64,000 bases of DNA from Microvirga sp052114605. Its GTDB lineage: Bacteria; Pseudomonadota; Alphaproteobacteria; Rhizobiales; Beijerinckiaceae. Below the pieces are notes generated by a model. The model was not told the origin of the DNA, did no database searches, and saw only the letters and a list, made by a program, of their open reading frames with translations. Shown here one piece after another: positions 10,366 through 18,347 of this stretch; the stretch's first letter is position 1; each line of letters begins with the position of its first letter. Made by a program: the position numbers and the translations under genes. Location: positions 124,001 through 188,000 of the forward strand of contig NZ_JBFRFB010000005.1 in the NCBI RefSeq assembly GCF_052114605.1, read 5' to 3'.

Positions 10366-10911
10366 ATGATCCGTTCCGTTCTCGACGGTCTCTACCTTTT
10401 CGCCGGCTACCTCGCGGGCCTTTTTCTTCTCGTGATCTTCCTGCTCATGATGGGTCTTTCCCTGGGGCGTGGCGTGGGGTTCAACATTCCTGCGGGCGAT
10501 GATTTCGCATCCTGGTCCATGGCGGCGATGGCCTTCTTAGGGCTAGCCTACACCTTCCGCTCCGGCGAGATGATCAGGGTCGGTCTCATCACCGACCGGT
10601 TGCATGGCAGAGCCCGCTGGTGGTTCGAGATGTTCTCTCTCGTGATCGGCCTTGGCTTCGTCGGGTTCTTCGCCTGGCATGCGGTGCAGCTCACCTATGA
10701 CAGCTATCGCTTCAACGACATGGCGCAGGGCGTCCTAGCGGTGCCCCTATGGATCCCGCAGATCGGCTATGCGACAGGCCTCGTGATTCTCTTCATCGCC
10801 TTCGTCGACGAATTCATTCATGTGTTGCGTGGGGGCGATCCGCGTTACGAGAAGCCCCCTGCCACCACCGCCGAAGAGGTGGTGGAACGCGCGATCCAGA
10901 GCGGAGTCTGA
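10366..10911 (+). CDS. dctQ: TRAP transporter small membrane subunit (DctQ type)
   Basis: A 181-residue integral membrane protein with four hydrophobic segments (about 10-33, 48-64, 86-108 and 132-151). This is the layout of the small subunit of tripartite ATP-independent periplasmic transporters, which use a sodium gradient to import organic acids. The segment FRSGEMIRVGLITDRL is a typical DctQ loop. Its stop is followed six bases later by the start of the large subunit, and the binding protein comes next, so the whole transporter is encoded as one unit. Confidence 0.88.
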   Translation: MIRSVLDGLYLFAGYLAGLFLLVIFLLMMGLSLGRGVGFNIPAGDDFASWSMAAMAFLGLAYTFRSGEMIRVGLITDRLHGRARWWFEMFSLVIGLGFVGFFAWHAVQLTYDSYRFNDMAQGVLAVPLWIPQIGYATGLVILFIAFVDEFIHVLRGGDPRYEKPPATTAEEVVERAIQSGV

Positions 10912-10916
10912 GGCCC

Positions 10917-12227
10917 ATGGAACTCATCGAGATTTCGGGCCTGCTGCTCCTGTTGCTCGCGGTGCTGCTTGCGGGCGGCGTATGGATCGCGATTGCCCTC
11001 ATGGCCTGCGGCTTCGTCGGCATGCAATTCGTGGGCGGTGGTATTCCGGCGGGCTCCGTGCTGGCCACCACGATCTGGGGCAATTCCGCATCATGGACGC
11101 TTGCTGGCTTGCCACTCTTCATCTGGATGGGCGAGATCCTGTTCCGCACGCGATTGTCGGAAGAGATGTTTCGCGGCCTCGCGCCCTGGCTCAACTGGCT
11201 TCCGGGCCGCTTGATGCATGTGAACGTGCTGGCCTGCGGCATCTTCGGTTCCGTATCCGGCTCATCCGCCGCCACCTGCGCGACTGTGGCGAAGATCGCG
11301 CTGCCGGAACTGAAGAAGCGCGGCTACGACGATACGGTGAGCCTAGGTTCGCTCGCGGGCGCCGGCACCCTCGGCATCCTCATTCCGCCCTCGATCACCA
11401 TGGTGGTCTATGCGGTTGCGGCGAACGTCTCGATCATCCAGATTTTTCTGGCGGGCTTTCTGCCCGGCCTTCTCGTGATGGCGCTCTATTCCGGCTACAT
11501 CGCCGTGTGGTCGATGCTCAATCCGTCGAAGTCTCCGCCGCCCGAGCCGAAGATGTCGTTTCGCGAGAAATTGCGGGAATCGACGAATCTCATTCCCGTA
11601 GCGCTGCTCATCCTGCTCGTGTTCCTCACGCTGCTGCTCGGCTGGGCCACAGCAACGGAATGCGCTGCCTGGGGCGTGCTCGGCTCGCTCGCCATCGCAT
11701 GGTGGTCGGGCTCGCTGTCATGGGAATCGTTCTGGGCCAGCGTAATGGGCACCACGCGCATCACCTGCATGATCATGCTGATCCTTGCAGGCGCGTCCTT
11801 CATGTCCACATCCATGGCCTATACGGGCATTCCGCAGGCCCTAGCGACCTGGGTCGATGGGCTGCACCTGTCTCCTTATGCACTCATCGCCGCGCTCACG
11901 ATCATGTATATCCTACTCGGCACGGCCCTCGACGGCATCTCGATGATCGTGCTCACCACAGCGGTGGTGATCCCCATGGTGAAGACGGCGGGATTCGATC
12001 TCATCTGGTTCGGCATCTTCCTCATTCTCGTGGTCGAGATGGCGGAGGTCTCGCCGCCCGTCGGCTTCAATCTCTTCGTGCTTCAAACCATGTCGGGCAA
12101 GGATTCGAACACGGTGGCGCTTGCTGCCTTGCCGTTCTTCTTCCTGCTCGTCGTCGCGGTCGCGATCATCACGGTGTTTCCGGAAATCGTAATGCTGCTG
12201 CCGCAAATCGCCTTCCCGGATTCATAA
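10917..12227 (+). CDS. dctM: TRAP transporter large permease (DctM type)
   Basis: A 436-residue protein. The start is the ATG at 10917 (MELIEISG), five bases after the small-subunit stop, with a weak purine-rich site (TGAGG) upstream. It has about twelve membrane helices and the family-typical segments GSVSGSSAATCATVAKIALPEL (the conserved glycine/serine-rich loop), GAGTLGILIPPSI, and near the end AEVSPPVGFNLFV. It forms the translocation channel with the small subunit. Confidence 0.92.
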   Translation: MELIEISGLLLLLLAVLLAGGVWIAIALMACGFVGMQFVGGGIPAGSVLATTIWGNSASWTLAGLPLFIWMGEILFRTRLSEEMFRGLAPWLNWLPGRLMHVNVLACGIFGSVSGSSAATCATVAKIALPELKKRGYDDTVSLGSLAGAGTLGILIPPSITMVVYAVAANVSIIQIFLAGFLPGLLVMALYSGYIAVWSMLNPSKSPPPEPKMSFREKLRESTNLIPVALLILLVFLTLLLGWATATECAAWGVLGSLAIAWWSGSLSWESFWASVMGTTRITCMIMLILAGASFMSTSMAYTGIPQALATWVDGLHLSPYALIAALTIMYILLGTALDGISMIVLTTAVVIPMVKTAGFDLIWFGIFLILVVEMAEVSPPVGFNLFVLQTMSGKDSNTVALAALPFFFLLVVAVAIITVFPEIVMLLPQIAFPDS

Positions 12228-12253
12228 AATCAAAACTCCAGAGGAGAACCACC

Positions 12254-13237
12254 ATGAAGACCTGGACCTGCCTTTCCTTGAGCCTTGCCGGCGCCCTTCT
12301 GCTGAGCGCGCCTGCGATGGCTCAGACCAAATGGAACCTGCCTGCCGCCTATCCGCCGGACAATTTCCACACCGAAAACCTCAACGCCTTCGCCAAGGAT
12401 GTTGCCGACGCGACAGGCGGCAAGCTGCAGATCACGGTTCACGGCAACGCCTCGCTCTTCAAGGCGCCGGAGATCAAGCGCGCGGTGCAGACCGGGCAGG
12501 CGCAAGCCGGCGAAGTGCTGATGTCGCTGCACGAGAATGAGGATCCGATCTACGGTCTCGACGTGGTGCCTTTCCTCGCCACTTCCTTCGACCAGTCGAA
12601 GAAGCTGTGGGACGTGCAGAAGCCCGCCATCGAGAAGAAGCTCGCAAGCCAGGGCCTGATGCTGCTCTATGCGGTGCCGTGGCCGCCTCAAGGTATCTTC
12701 GCCAAGAAGGACATCAACAATGTCGAGGATCTCAAAGGCGTAAAGTGGCGCTCCTACAATGCCGGCACGGCCCGCATCGCGGAGCTTGTCGGCGCGCAAC
12801 CGGTGACGGTGCAGGCAGCCGACCTGCCGCAGGCACTGGCGACCGGCGTGGTCAACACCTTCATGACCTCGGGGGCCACGGGTTATGATTCGAAGGTGTG
12901 GGAATCACTCACGCACTTCTACGATACGCAGGCCTGGATTCCGAAGAACATCACCTTCGTGAACAAGGTAGCCTTCGATGCCCTCGACAAGCCGACGCAG
13001 GAGGCCATGCTGAAAGCTGCCAAGACGGCCGAGGAGCGCGGATGGAAGACCGCTCAGGAAAAGACCAAGTGGTACACGGACCAGATGGCCGCGAAGGGTA
13101 TGAAGATCCAGCCGCCGAGCGCTGAACTGAAGTCCGGCCTGCAGAAGGTCGGCGAGCAGCTGACGCAGGATTGGCTGAAGAAATCAGGCTCGGACGGTCA
13201 AGCCATCGTCGACAGCTACAAGAAAGCCGCGATGTAA
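12254..13237 (+). CDS. dctP: TRAP transporter periplasmic substrate-binding protein
   Basis: A 327-residue protein with a clear signal peptide (cleavage after SAPAMA, about residue 23) and a strong GAGGAG ribosome site at 12241. The DctP fold is visible from FHTENLNAFAKDVADATGG, the helix holding the conserved arginine (VKWRSYNAGTARIAEL) and the QALATGVVNTFMTSG segment. The order small-large-binding protein and a terminator right after show a complete, self-contained uptake operon. The ligand, probably a carboxylic acid bound through the conserved arginine, is not identifiable. Confidence 0.9.
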   Translation: MKTWTCLSLSLAGALLLSAPAMAQTKWNLPAAYPPDNFHTENLNAFAKDVADATGGKLQITVHGNASLFKAPEIKRAVQTGQAQAGEVLMSLHENEDPIYGLDVVPFLATSFDQSKKLWDVQKPAIEKKLASQGLMLLYAVPWPPQGIFAKKDINNVEDLKGVKWRSYNAGTARIAELVGAQPVTVQAADLPQALATGVVNTFMTSGATGYDSKVWESLTHFYDTQAWIPKNITFVNKVAFDALDKPTQEAMLKAAKTAEERGWKTAQEKTKWYTDQMAAKGMKIQPPSAELKSGLQKVGEQLTQDWLKKSGSDGQAIVDSYKKAAM

Positions 13238-13258
13238 AACATATCAGTCTTCCAAGCT

Positions 13259-13294
13259 CGATCCCGGGCGGTGAAAGCCGTTCCGGGATTTTTT
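13259..13294 (+). terminator. Rho-independent terminator of the TRAP operon
   Basis: ATCCCGG at 13261-13267 pairs with CCGGGAT at 13283-13289, with an inner CGG/CCG pair, and six T residues follow. It lies about 20 bases after the dctP stop. Confidence 0.88.
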
Positions 13295-13432
13295 ATGCGT
13301 CGAGATCATCAGAGACGGGAACCTGAATAGGACAAAATGGGTCATTCAGACATCGCTTCGCCCTGATCCTGTTCTTTAAATGAAAACAGGCCCTGCTTTC
13401 CGTGATGGGTCTGTGAGCCAAAGGAGGTTCCT

Positions 13433-13798
13433 ATGCGTCGATTCCAATTTGGAGCACTGACCGCTCTTGGTCTCCTGCTCGCCTATCCTGCCTACGCGCA
13501 GACCGCCGCTCCCGGCACTACGGTCCCGGCCAAGCCTCCAATGACCACCACGTCGCCCGCGCCCTCCGCAACCAAGCCTATGCCCGGCTCTACGGCTTCC
13601 GTGAGCAAGCTCATCGACATCAACATGGCTCCGAAGGATGAACTCGACAAATTGCCTCAGATCGGCTCGGCCCGCGCTGATGCGATCGTCAAAGGGCGTC
13701 CCTACAAGGCCAAGAATGAACTGGTGGACAAAAAGATCATTCCGCAAAATGCATATGATGCGATCAAGGATCGCATCATCGCGCACCAGAAATCATGA
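13433..13798 (+). CDS. Secreted helix-hairpin-helix (ComEA-like) protein
   Basis: A 121-residue protein with a signal peptide (about 1-22, ending AYA). A proline/threonine-rich linker (about 25-58) is followed by a single helix-hairpin-helix module: LIDINMAPKDELDKLPQIGSARADAIVKGRPY. This matches the DNA-binding ComEA family found in the periplasm of Gram-negative bacteria. AGGAGG precedes the ATG. ComEA binds incoming DNA during natural transformation, but no other competence gene is here, and such short proteins are common in the order with no proven role. Confidence 0.8.
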   Translation: MRRFQFGALTALGLLLAYPAYAQTAAPGTTVPAKPPMTTTSPAPSATKPMPGSTASVSKLIDINMAPKDELDKLPQIGSARADAIVKGRPYKAKNELVDKKIIPQNAYDAIKDRIIAHQKS

Positions 13799-13801
13799 TA
13801 A

Positions 13802-13824
13802 AAAGGGGCCCATCGGGCCCCTTT
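13802..13824. terminator. Bidirectional terminator between convergent genes
   Basis: A perfect 10-bp stem (AAAGGGGCCC at 13802-13811 and its complement at 13815-13824) with a three-base loop. It has A residues on the left and T residues on the right, so it can end transcripts from both sides. Confidence 0.85.
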
Positions 13825-13846
13825 CATTAAACCGCTTTTTTAAGCC

Positions 13847-14410
13847 TTAGCGGCTGTACTTGAATTCCGGAGCGGCCTTCAGCTGATCCTTGGTCATGTT
13901 CAGCATGGCGTGATCCGGAGCTGCGCGATTCATGGTGTTGGCGTTGTTTTGCGCCACGGAACCGGTGGCGTTCGGCGCAGGGCTCGTCGTTGTCGTGCCC
14001 ATCGTGCCGCCGGGAGCAGCCGTTCCGGTGGTCGTGTTCGCGGCGGTGGTATTGGCACGCGCTTCGTTCACAAACTTGATCTGGTCGAAGGGAACAGCCA
14101 CGTCGTGCTCACCCATGCCGAGGAAGCCGCCAACGCCGATGACAACGGCTTCGATCTTGCCATTCTGATCGACGAGCAACTCGCTGATATCGCCAATCTT
14201 CTCGTTGTTGTTGTTATAGACGTTCAGGCCTTCGATCTTCGAGGCGCGCCACTGGCCGGCCTTTTCCTGCGTCATCCAGTTGCCGCTGCTCATCGTAGAA
14301 GAGCTGGCCGTCGGATTGGCGGTCGTCGTGGAAGGCTGAGTCTGGGCGAGTGCCGGCGTAAAGGCCAGGGTCGAGCCGAGAAGAGCCAAAGCAATATGCT
14401 TCGAGAGCAT
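13847..14410 (-). CDS. Secreted PRC-barrel domain protein
   Basis: A 187-residue protein. GGAGG sits six bases before the ATG at 14410, which therefore beats the ATG at 14416. A signal peptide (cleavage after ALA, about residue 23) is followed by a low-complexity Thr/Ser/Ala stretch. A PRC-barrel follows (about 52-108: ASKIEGLNVYNNNNEKIGDISELLVDQNGKI is its first half, VGGFLGMGEHDVAVPFDQI its end), and then another Thr/Gly-rich tail. PRC-barrel proteins of this secreted type are frequent in Hyphomicrobiales and often stress-induced; their molecular role is not established. Confidence 0.8.
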   Translation of the reverse strand: MLSKHIALALLGSTLAFTPALAQTQPSTTTANPTASSSTMSSGNWMTQEKAGQWRASKIEGLNVYNNNNEKIGDISELLVDQNGKIEAVVIGVGGFLGMGEHDVAVPFDQIKFVNEARANTTAANTTTGTAAPGGTMGTTTTSPAPNATGSVAQNNANTMNRAAPDHAMLNMTKDQLKAAPEFKYSR

Positions 14411-14552
14411 GATCATCCTCCAATTGTTTTGCTTCAGCGCATGAATGCGCCTCTTCGGCTTAACGGCGAGCGGCGCAATTGGTTCTCTGATTGCCGGCCG
14501 AGAAATCCGCAGAGCCTCGGCTAAGGTTTCTTGTGAAGAACCGCGAAACAAA

Positions 14553-14586
14553 CATGGCCGGAACAAGCCCGGCCATGACGTGGAGG
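14553..14586 (+). repeat. REP-like repeat, right half only
   Basis: CATGGCCGGAACAAGCCC followed by GGCCATGACGTGGAG matches the right-hand hairpin of the 92-bp REP-like family (copies at 6519, 20405, 36425, 58339). The left hairpin is missing, so this is a truncated copy. Confidence 0.75.
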
Positions 14587-14600
14587 TGATGGAGAGCCTC

Positions 14601-15026
14601 TCAGTCCAGCGTAAAATTCATCGTGATCTCGGCATTGAGCACGCGTGAGACGGGGCAGTTCTTCTCGGCGGCGCGGGCCAGTTCCTCGAACTTGGCCCGA
14701 TCGATGCCCGGTACGTTCGCGGTCAGGGTGAGGGCCGATTTCTTGATCGTGAATCCGCTGCCTTCCTGCTCTAGAGAGACGACCGCTTCCGTGGCGAGTT
14801 CCGTCGGAGTGAAGCCCGCGCCCTGAAGCTGGAAGGCGAGCGCCATGGTGAAGCAGCCCGCATGCGCGGCGGCGATCAGCTCTTCCGGGTTCGTGCCCTT
14901 CTCGTTCTCGAAACGGGTCTTGAAGGAATAGGGCGTCGAGGACAGGACGCCGGAATCCGAGGTGAGGTGTCCGCTGCCGTCCTTGCCGGTGCCTTGCCAA
15001 ACGGCTCTTGCCTTACGGTTCATCAT
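14601..15026 (-). CDS. OsmC-family peroxiredoxin
   Basis: A 141-residue cytosolic protein with the two reactive cysteines of the OsmC family, one in AHAGCFTMALAF (Cys58) and one in KNCPVSRVL (Cys124), and the conserved NPEEL motif before the first. OsmC proteins reduce organic hydroperoxides. AGGAG stands just before the start. The gene is transcribed away from the DUF1345 gene on the other strand and ends next to a half REP-like repeat. Confidence 0.9.
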   Translation of the reverse strand: MMNRKARAVWQGTGKDGSGHLTSDSGVLSSTPYSFKTRFENEKGTNPEELIAAAHAGCFTMALAFQLQGAGFTPTELATEAVVSLEQEGSGFTIKKSALTLTANVPGIDRAKFEELARAAEKNCPVSRVLNAEITMNFTLD

Positions 15027-15154
15027 GCTCTCCTTTTACGATTGGGCTTGGGGAATTAGGACATGATGCTGCAGCCTCCAGAGCAGGACAATGCAAAATC
15101 GGTTTGCCGGCATTCCGGGCTCGGGTCTGTTTTTCAAGGGATTCACCTTCGTCC

Positions 15155-15796
15155 ATGACCTTCAATCAGGCCCGTCTGCACCCACGGCTTCTCGGTTCCG
15201 TACTCGTCAGCCTCGTGGTGTTCCTCCTGTTGCCTGAAGCCTGGGGCGCGAACTCGCGGTTCTTGGTGGGTTGGGATATCGGGGTTGCGAGCTACCTTGT
15301 CCTGACCTGGGCCATGGCCGCGCGGTCCTCCACCAAGGCGATGCAGGATCGGGCAGCCAAGGAAGATGAGGCGGCCGTCGTGGTTCTCTCGCTCACTGTT
15401 GTGGCAGCCATCGTCAGCCTCGTGGCAATCGGGGCCGAGCTGAGCGGCATCCATGCCGGTCCGAGTGAGCAGCAAGCTTTTCGCCTCGGCATCGCAGGCA
15501 TTACCATCCTCTTTTCCTGGTTCTTCGTGCATACGATCTATGCCGTCCATTACGCCCATGAATATTATGGCGACGAGGGCGAGCGTCGGGGCCTTGCCTT
15601 CCCGCACAATGAACAGCCCGATTATTGGGATTTCCTCTACTTCTCGTTCAATCTCGGTGCAGCGGCGCAGACATCCGACGTGGTCATCCTCTCCAAGCGT
15701 ATGCGGCGGCTGGCCCTGGCTCATACGATCATGGCCTTTCTGTTCAACACCACCATCCTGGCGCTGGCCGTAAATGTCGGCGCAGGGCTCCTCTAA
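15155..15796 (+). CDS. DUF1345 family membrane protein
   Basis: A 213-residue protein with about five hydrophobic segments. I took the ATG at 15155 as start, because the upstream extension overlaps the divergent OsmC promoter and lacks family features. The family is recognised from the central FSWFFVHTIYAVHYAHEYY segment and the C-terminal DYWDFLYFSFNLGAAAQTSDV stretch. DUF1345 has no assigned function. The acetyltransferase gene starts 17 bases downstream, so the two are probably co-transcribed. Confidence 0.8.
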   Translation: MTFNQARLHPRLLGSVLVSLVVFLLLPEAWGANSRFLVGWDIGVASYLVLTWAMAARSSTKAMQDRAAKEDEAAVVVLSLTVVAAIVSLVAIGAELSGIHAGPSEQQAFRLGIAGITILFSWFFVHTIYAVHYAHEYYGDEGERRGLAFPHNEQPDYWDFLYFSFNLGAAAQTSDVVILSKRMRRLALAHTIMAFLFNTTILALAVNVGAGLL

Positions 15797-15813
15797 CGAT
15801 TCGGTTCAACGAT

Positions 15814-16341
15814 ATGCCTTCCTCCTCCATCGTCCCTGTAATTGAGACCGAGCGTCTCGTTCTTCGCGGCCACAGGGCCCAGGATTTCGCAGATTGCCTG
15901 GCCCTCTGGTCTGATCCGCAGGTGACCCGCTTCATCGGCGGCAGGCCCTCGACACAGGAGGAGGTCTGGTCTCGGCTTCTGCGCTATATCGGCCATTGGT
16001 CGCTGCTCGGCTTCGGCTATTGGGCGGCTGAGGAGAGAGCCACCGGGCGTTTCGTCGGCGAACTGGGATTCGCCGATTTTAAGCGCCAGATCGAGCCTCC
16101 GCTCGATGGCATTCCCGAGAGCGGCTGGGCTCTCTCTCCCGAGGTCCATGGCAAAGGCTATGCGACGGAGGCTCTGAAGGCGGTTCTTGCCTGGGGTGAC
16201 GGCCATTTCGGCCCCATTCGCACGGCCTGCATTATTTCACCCGAGAATGTGCCCTCGATTCGCGTGGCCGAGAAATGCGGTTATCGCGAGCTCCAGCGCA
16301 CGGCATACAAGGACAACCCGACCATCATGTATGTGCGGTGA
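15814..16341 (+). CDS. GNAT-family N-acetyltransferase (RimJ/RimL type)
   Basis: A 175-residue protein. The N-terminal IETERLVLRGHRAQDF and the coenzyme-A-binding part SPEVHGKGYATEALKAVLAW are diagnostic of the RimJ/RimL-like branch of GNAT enzymes. The NVPSIRVAEKCGYRE segment supplies the usual asparagine and the cysteine-glycine turn. It probably acetylates an amino group on a protein or small molecule; the substrate is unknown. It lies 17 bases after the DUF1345 gene. Confidence 0.85.
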   Translation: MPSSSIVPVIETERLVLRGHRAQDFADCLALWSDPQVTRFIGGRPSTQEEVWSRLLRYIGHWSLLGFGYWAAEERATGRFVGELGFADFKRQIEPPLDGIPESGWALSPEVHGKGYATEALKAVLAWGDGHFGPIRTACIISPENVPSIRVAEKCGYRELQRTAYKDNPTIMYVR

Positions 16342-16348
16342 GCATCGC

Positions 16349-16933
16349 TTACGGTTCAGCGAACGCGGCACCTGACAATAGCCTTGCATGATCGTGCAGA
16401 TCCTGAGGCCATGAGGCAATCCGCGCGAGGAAGGCTGCCTTGTCGCCGGCGAACAGGGCGCGAGACGCTTCCTCGAAGCCCGGTTGATCACCCGCCAGCA
16501 TCGACATGAAGCGATAGAGCGCATCCCGGCTTTCGCGCTGGCGATCCGCGGCCTGATGCATGCGCCTTGCATCCTCCACGAGCTTGCGCAGGGCGACCGA
16601 TGCGCCGCCCGGCTGGCTGTTGAGCCAATCCCAATGGCGTGGAAGCAGCGTGACCTCCCTTGCGACGACGCCGAGCTTCGGCCGCCCAGGGCCGCGCGGC
16701 GCCGCATCTTCCTGCTCACCTTGCGGAACATGAAGGCGCATTACGATGTCGTCGGCTGTTCCGCGAAGATCGACTTCCACGAGGCGGCAGGTCGTGTTGT
16801 CGAGGATGACCGGCTCCTGCGCGCTGCTGTCCATGGTTTCCTTTACCTTGAGCGCCACGTGGCGCAGGTCTCCGGATGCGATGTGCCGCGAGCCTGCAAA
16901 GGCTGTGTAGGGGGCGATGGTGTCGTGACTCAT
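16349..16933 (-). CDS. DUF2239 family protein
   Basis: A 194-residue protein with the TAFAGSRHIASGDL opening, a basic GRPKLGVVAREVTLLPRHWDWL core and the PGGASVALRKLVEDAR helix characteristic of DUF2239. The core looks like a ribbon-helix/AraC-like DNA-binding segment, but the family's function has not been established. Its 5' region contains a promoter overlapped by a 9-bp inverted repeat (see the operator entry), so it may be autoregulated. Convergent with the acetyltransferase gene. Confidence 0.8.
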   Translation of the reverse strand: MSHDTIAPYTAFAGSRHIASGDLRHVALKVKETMDSSAQEPVILDNTTCRLVEVDLRGTADDIVMRLHVPQGEQEDAAPRGPGRPKLGVVAREVTLLPRHWDWLNSQPGGASVALRKLVEDARRMHQAADRQRESRDALYRFMSMLAGDQPGFEEASRALFAGDKAAFLARIASWPQDLHDHARLLSGAAFAEP

Positions 16934-16956
16934 GTCCTGCTCCTGTATGGAAACAG

Positions 16957-16985
16957 GTTTTACCCGTATAAAATTATTCCGTCAA
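16957..16985 (-). promoter_or_regulatory. Candidate promoter of the DUF2239 gene
   Basis: Read on the minus strand: TTGACG (16980-16985), 17 bases, then TAAAAC (16957-16962), about 25 bases before the ATG. The match to a housekeeping promoter is fair in the -35 and modest in the -10 element. Confidence 0.4.
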
Positions 16986-17001
16986 TATCATCCGGGTAAA
17001 A
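16958..17001. promoter_or_regulatory. Inverted repeat / candidate operator over the DUF2239 promoter
   Basis: TTTTACCCG (16958-16966) and CGGGTAAAA (16993-17001) form a perfect 9-bp inverted repeat flanking the candidate promoter. The block ATAATTTTA next to each CCCG/CGGG also occurs twice in the same direction on the minus strand. The stretch is far richer in A and T than its surroundings. A dimeric repressor or the DUF2239 protein itself could bind here. Confidence 0.45.
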
Positions 17002-17544
17002 TTATACCTCCTCGCGATCGCCGTCGATGACCGCGCGCGCCACGTCGAAGCGGAAACCGGCGCGCGCGAGCGAGGCCAGATCCTTGTCGCGGTAGGGCGC
17101 ACGTTCGCCGGGGCGATAGGGGCCGAGCTTGCGGCGCCGGGCCAGCGCATGAGCAGCCTTCTCCTCATCGTCCTCCTCGCCACCTTCAAGCACCGCCGCG
17201 ATGGTGCCCCGGTCCACGCCCTTGGCCGAGAGCTTGGCCTGGATGGCGCGGGCCGAGCCTCCGCGCCGGCGCAGCGTGGCGACGCGGGCTTCCGTGTAGC
17301 GGGCATCGTCGATGAGGCCGATCCGCAGGCTTTTCGCCACCACCTCGTCGATCGCCTCCTGGAACTCGGACGGGTCCTCTCCGCGCAGGCGGCAGCGATT
17401 GTCCACCTTCCGGCGCAGCACCCGCCGCAGGTTCTCGGCCGAGGAGGAATAGCGCTCCAGATAGGCGAGCGCCGCGCGCTGGAGGTAGGCGGGCGTGACC
17501 TTTCGTGGAGGCTTTTTCGCCTTCGGGTCGGGCGCTTCGCTCAT
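17002..17544 (-). CDS. recX: RecX family regulator
   Basis: A 180-residue basic protein made of repeated three-helix units, as in RecX, which binds and restrains the RecA filament. Recognisable parts are LAYLERYSSSAENLRRVLRRKV and IGLIDDARYTEARVATLRRRGGSARAIQ with the family's GLIDD-A-YA pattern. The start overlaps the stop of the upstream PAP2 phosphatase gene by four bases (ATGA). recA itself is not in the window. Confidence 0.88.
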   Translation of the reverse strand: MSEAPDPKAKKPPRKVTPAYLQRAALAYLERYSSSAENLRRVLRRKVDNRCRLRGEDPSEFQEAIDEVVAKSLRIGLIDDARYTEARVATLRRRGGSARAIQAKLSAKGVDRGTIAAVLEGGEEDDEEKAAHALARRRKLGPYRPGERAPYRDKDLASLARAGFRFDVARAVIDGDREEV

Positions 17545-18347
17545 GGGGGTTCCGCATCGACGGGCGGCGTCGAGGTTTCGCCGGGCTTCTCCACCTGCCC
17601 GCGCCGCTGCAGCTGCAAGGCCACGAACCAGCAGAGCGAAGCCCAGGCCGCGCCGACGGACCAGCCGGCCAGCACATCGCTCGGCCAGTGAACGCCGAGA
17701 TAGACGCGGCTCACGCCGACCATGAGGGTCGTGATGATGGCAAGGCTCATGATGAAGGCGCTGATGCGGCGGCTCTTCTCCACGCGGGCGAGCAACGCGC
17801 CGAGCGTCAGGTAGGTGATGGCCGACAGCATGGCATGGCCGCTCGGGAAACTGGCCGTATAGACGCGCGCGGCATGGGGCACGAGATCGGGCCGTGGCCG
17901 CTCGAATCCCATTTTCAGACCCGTGGAGAGAAGCGCTCCACCGACGATGGAAACAAGGACGAGCAGGGCAGCGCTCCGCTTCCCTGCCATCAGCAGATAG
18001 ATGACGGCCGCCGACGTCAGAAGCGTGAGGATCGCATAGCCGCCGAGACCTGTGAAATCTCGTGCGGCCTCCTCCAGCCAGCTCGGACCCAACGGATTGG
18101 CGAGATCCTGAGGATCGCGCAGCGAAAGCAAGATTGCGCTGTCGAGAGCATGGGTCTCCCCTTCGACGACTTCATCGGCGAGCGAGATGAAGGCCCAGGC
18201 GAAAAATCCGCACGCGGCAAGGGACAGGAGCGGCCCGATTTCATTGAGGCGCAGGCGGGCCCAAAGCTGGGTGACGGGAGAGAGGAGATTGTTCATGGCA
18301 GGAGGGAAATAGGCGTTCTTGCCGAGGTTGCGAGGGTTTCGCATCAT
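17541..18347 (-). CDS. PAP2-family phosphatase, membrane-bound
   Basis: A 268-residue integral membrane protein. I chose the ATG at 18347 because it overlaps the stop of the upstream gene (ATGA) and follows GGGGG; an inner ATG at 18296 lacks a ribosome site. The PAP2 phosphatase motifs are present in order: KMGFERPRPD, SFPSGHAM and SRVYLGVHWPSDVLAG, giving the catalytic histidines. Five to six membrane helices surround them. Such enzymes dephosphorylate lipid phosphates such as undecaprenyl pyrophosphate or phosphatidate. It sits between the glycosylase and recX in one operon. Confidence 0.88.
   Translation of the reverse strand: MMRNPRNLGKNAYFPPAMNNLLSPVTQLWARLRLNEIGPLLSLAACGFFAWAFISLADEVVEGETHALDSAILLSLRDPQDLANPLGPSWLEEAARDFTGLGGYAILTLLTSAAVIYLLMAGKRSAALLVLVSIVGGALLSTGLKMGFERPRPDLVPHAARVYTASFPSGHAMLSAITYLTLGALLARVEKSRRISAFIMSLAIITTLMVGVSRVYLGVHWPSDVLAGWSVGAAWASLCWFVALQLQRRGQVEKPGETSTPPVDAEPP

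Noticed and set aside
10820..12253. Long upstream extension of the dctP frame
   Set aside because: It is a shifted frame of dctM; the signal peptide and GAGGAG site fix the dctP start at 12254.
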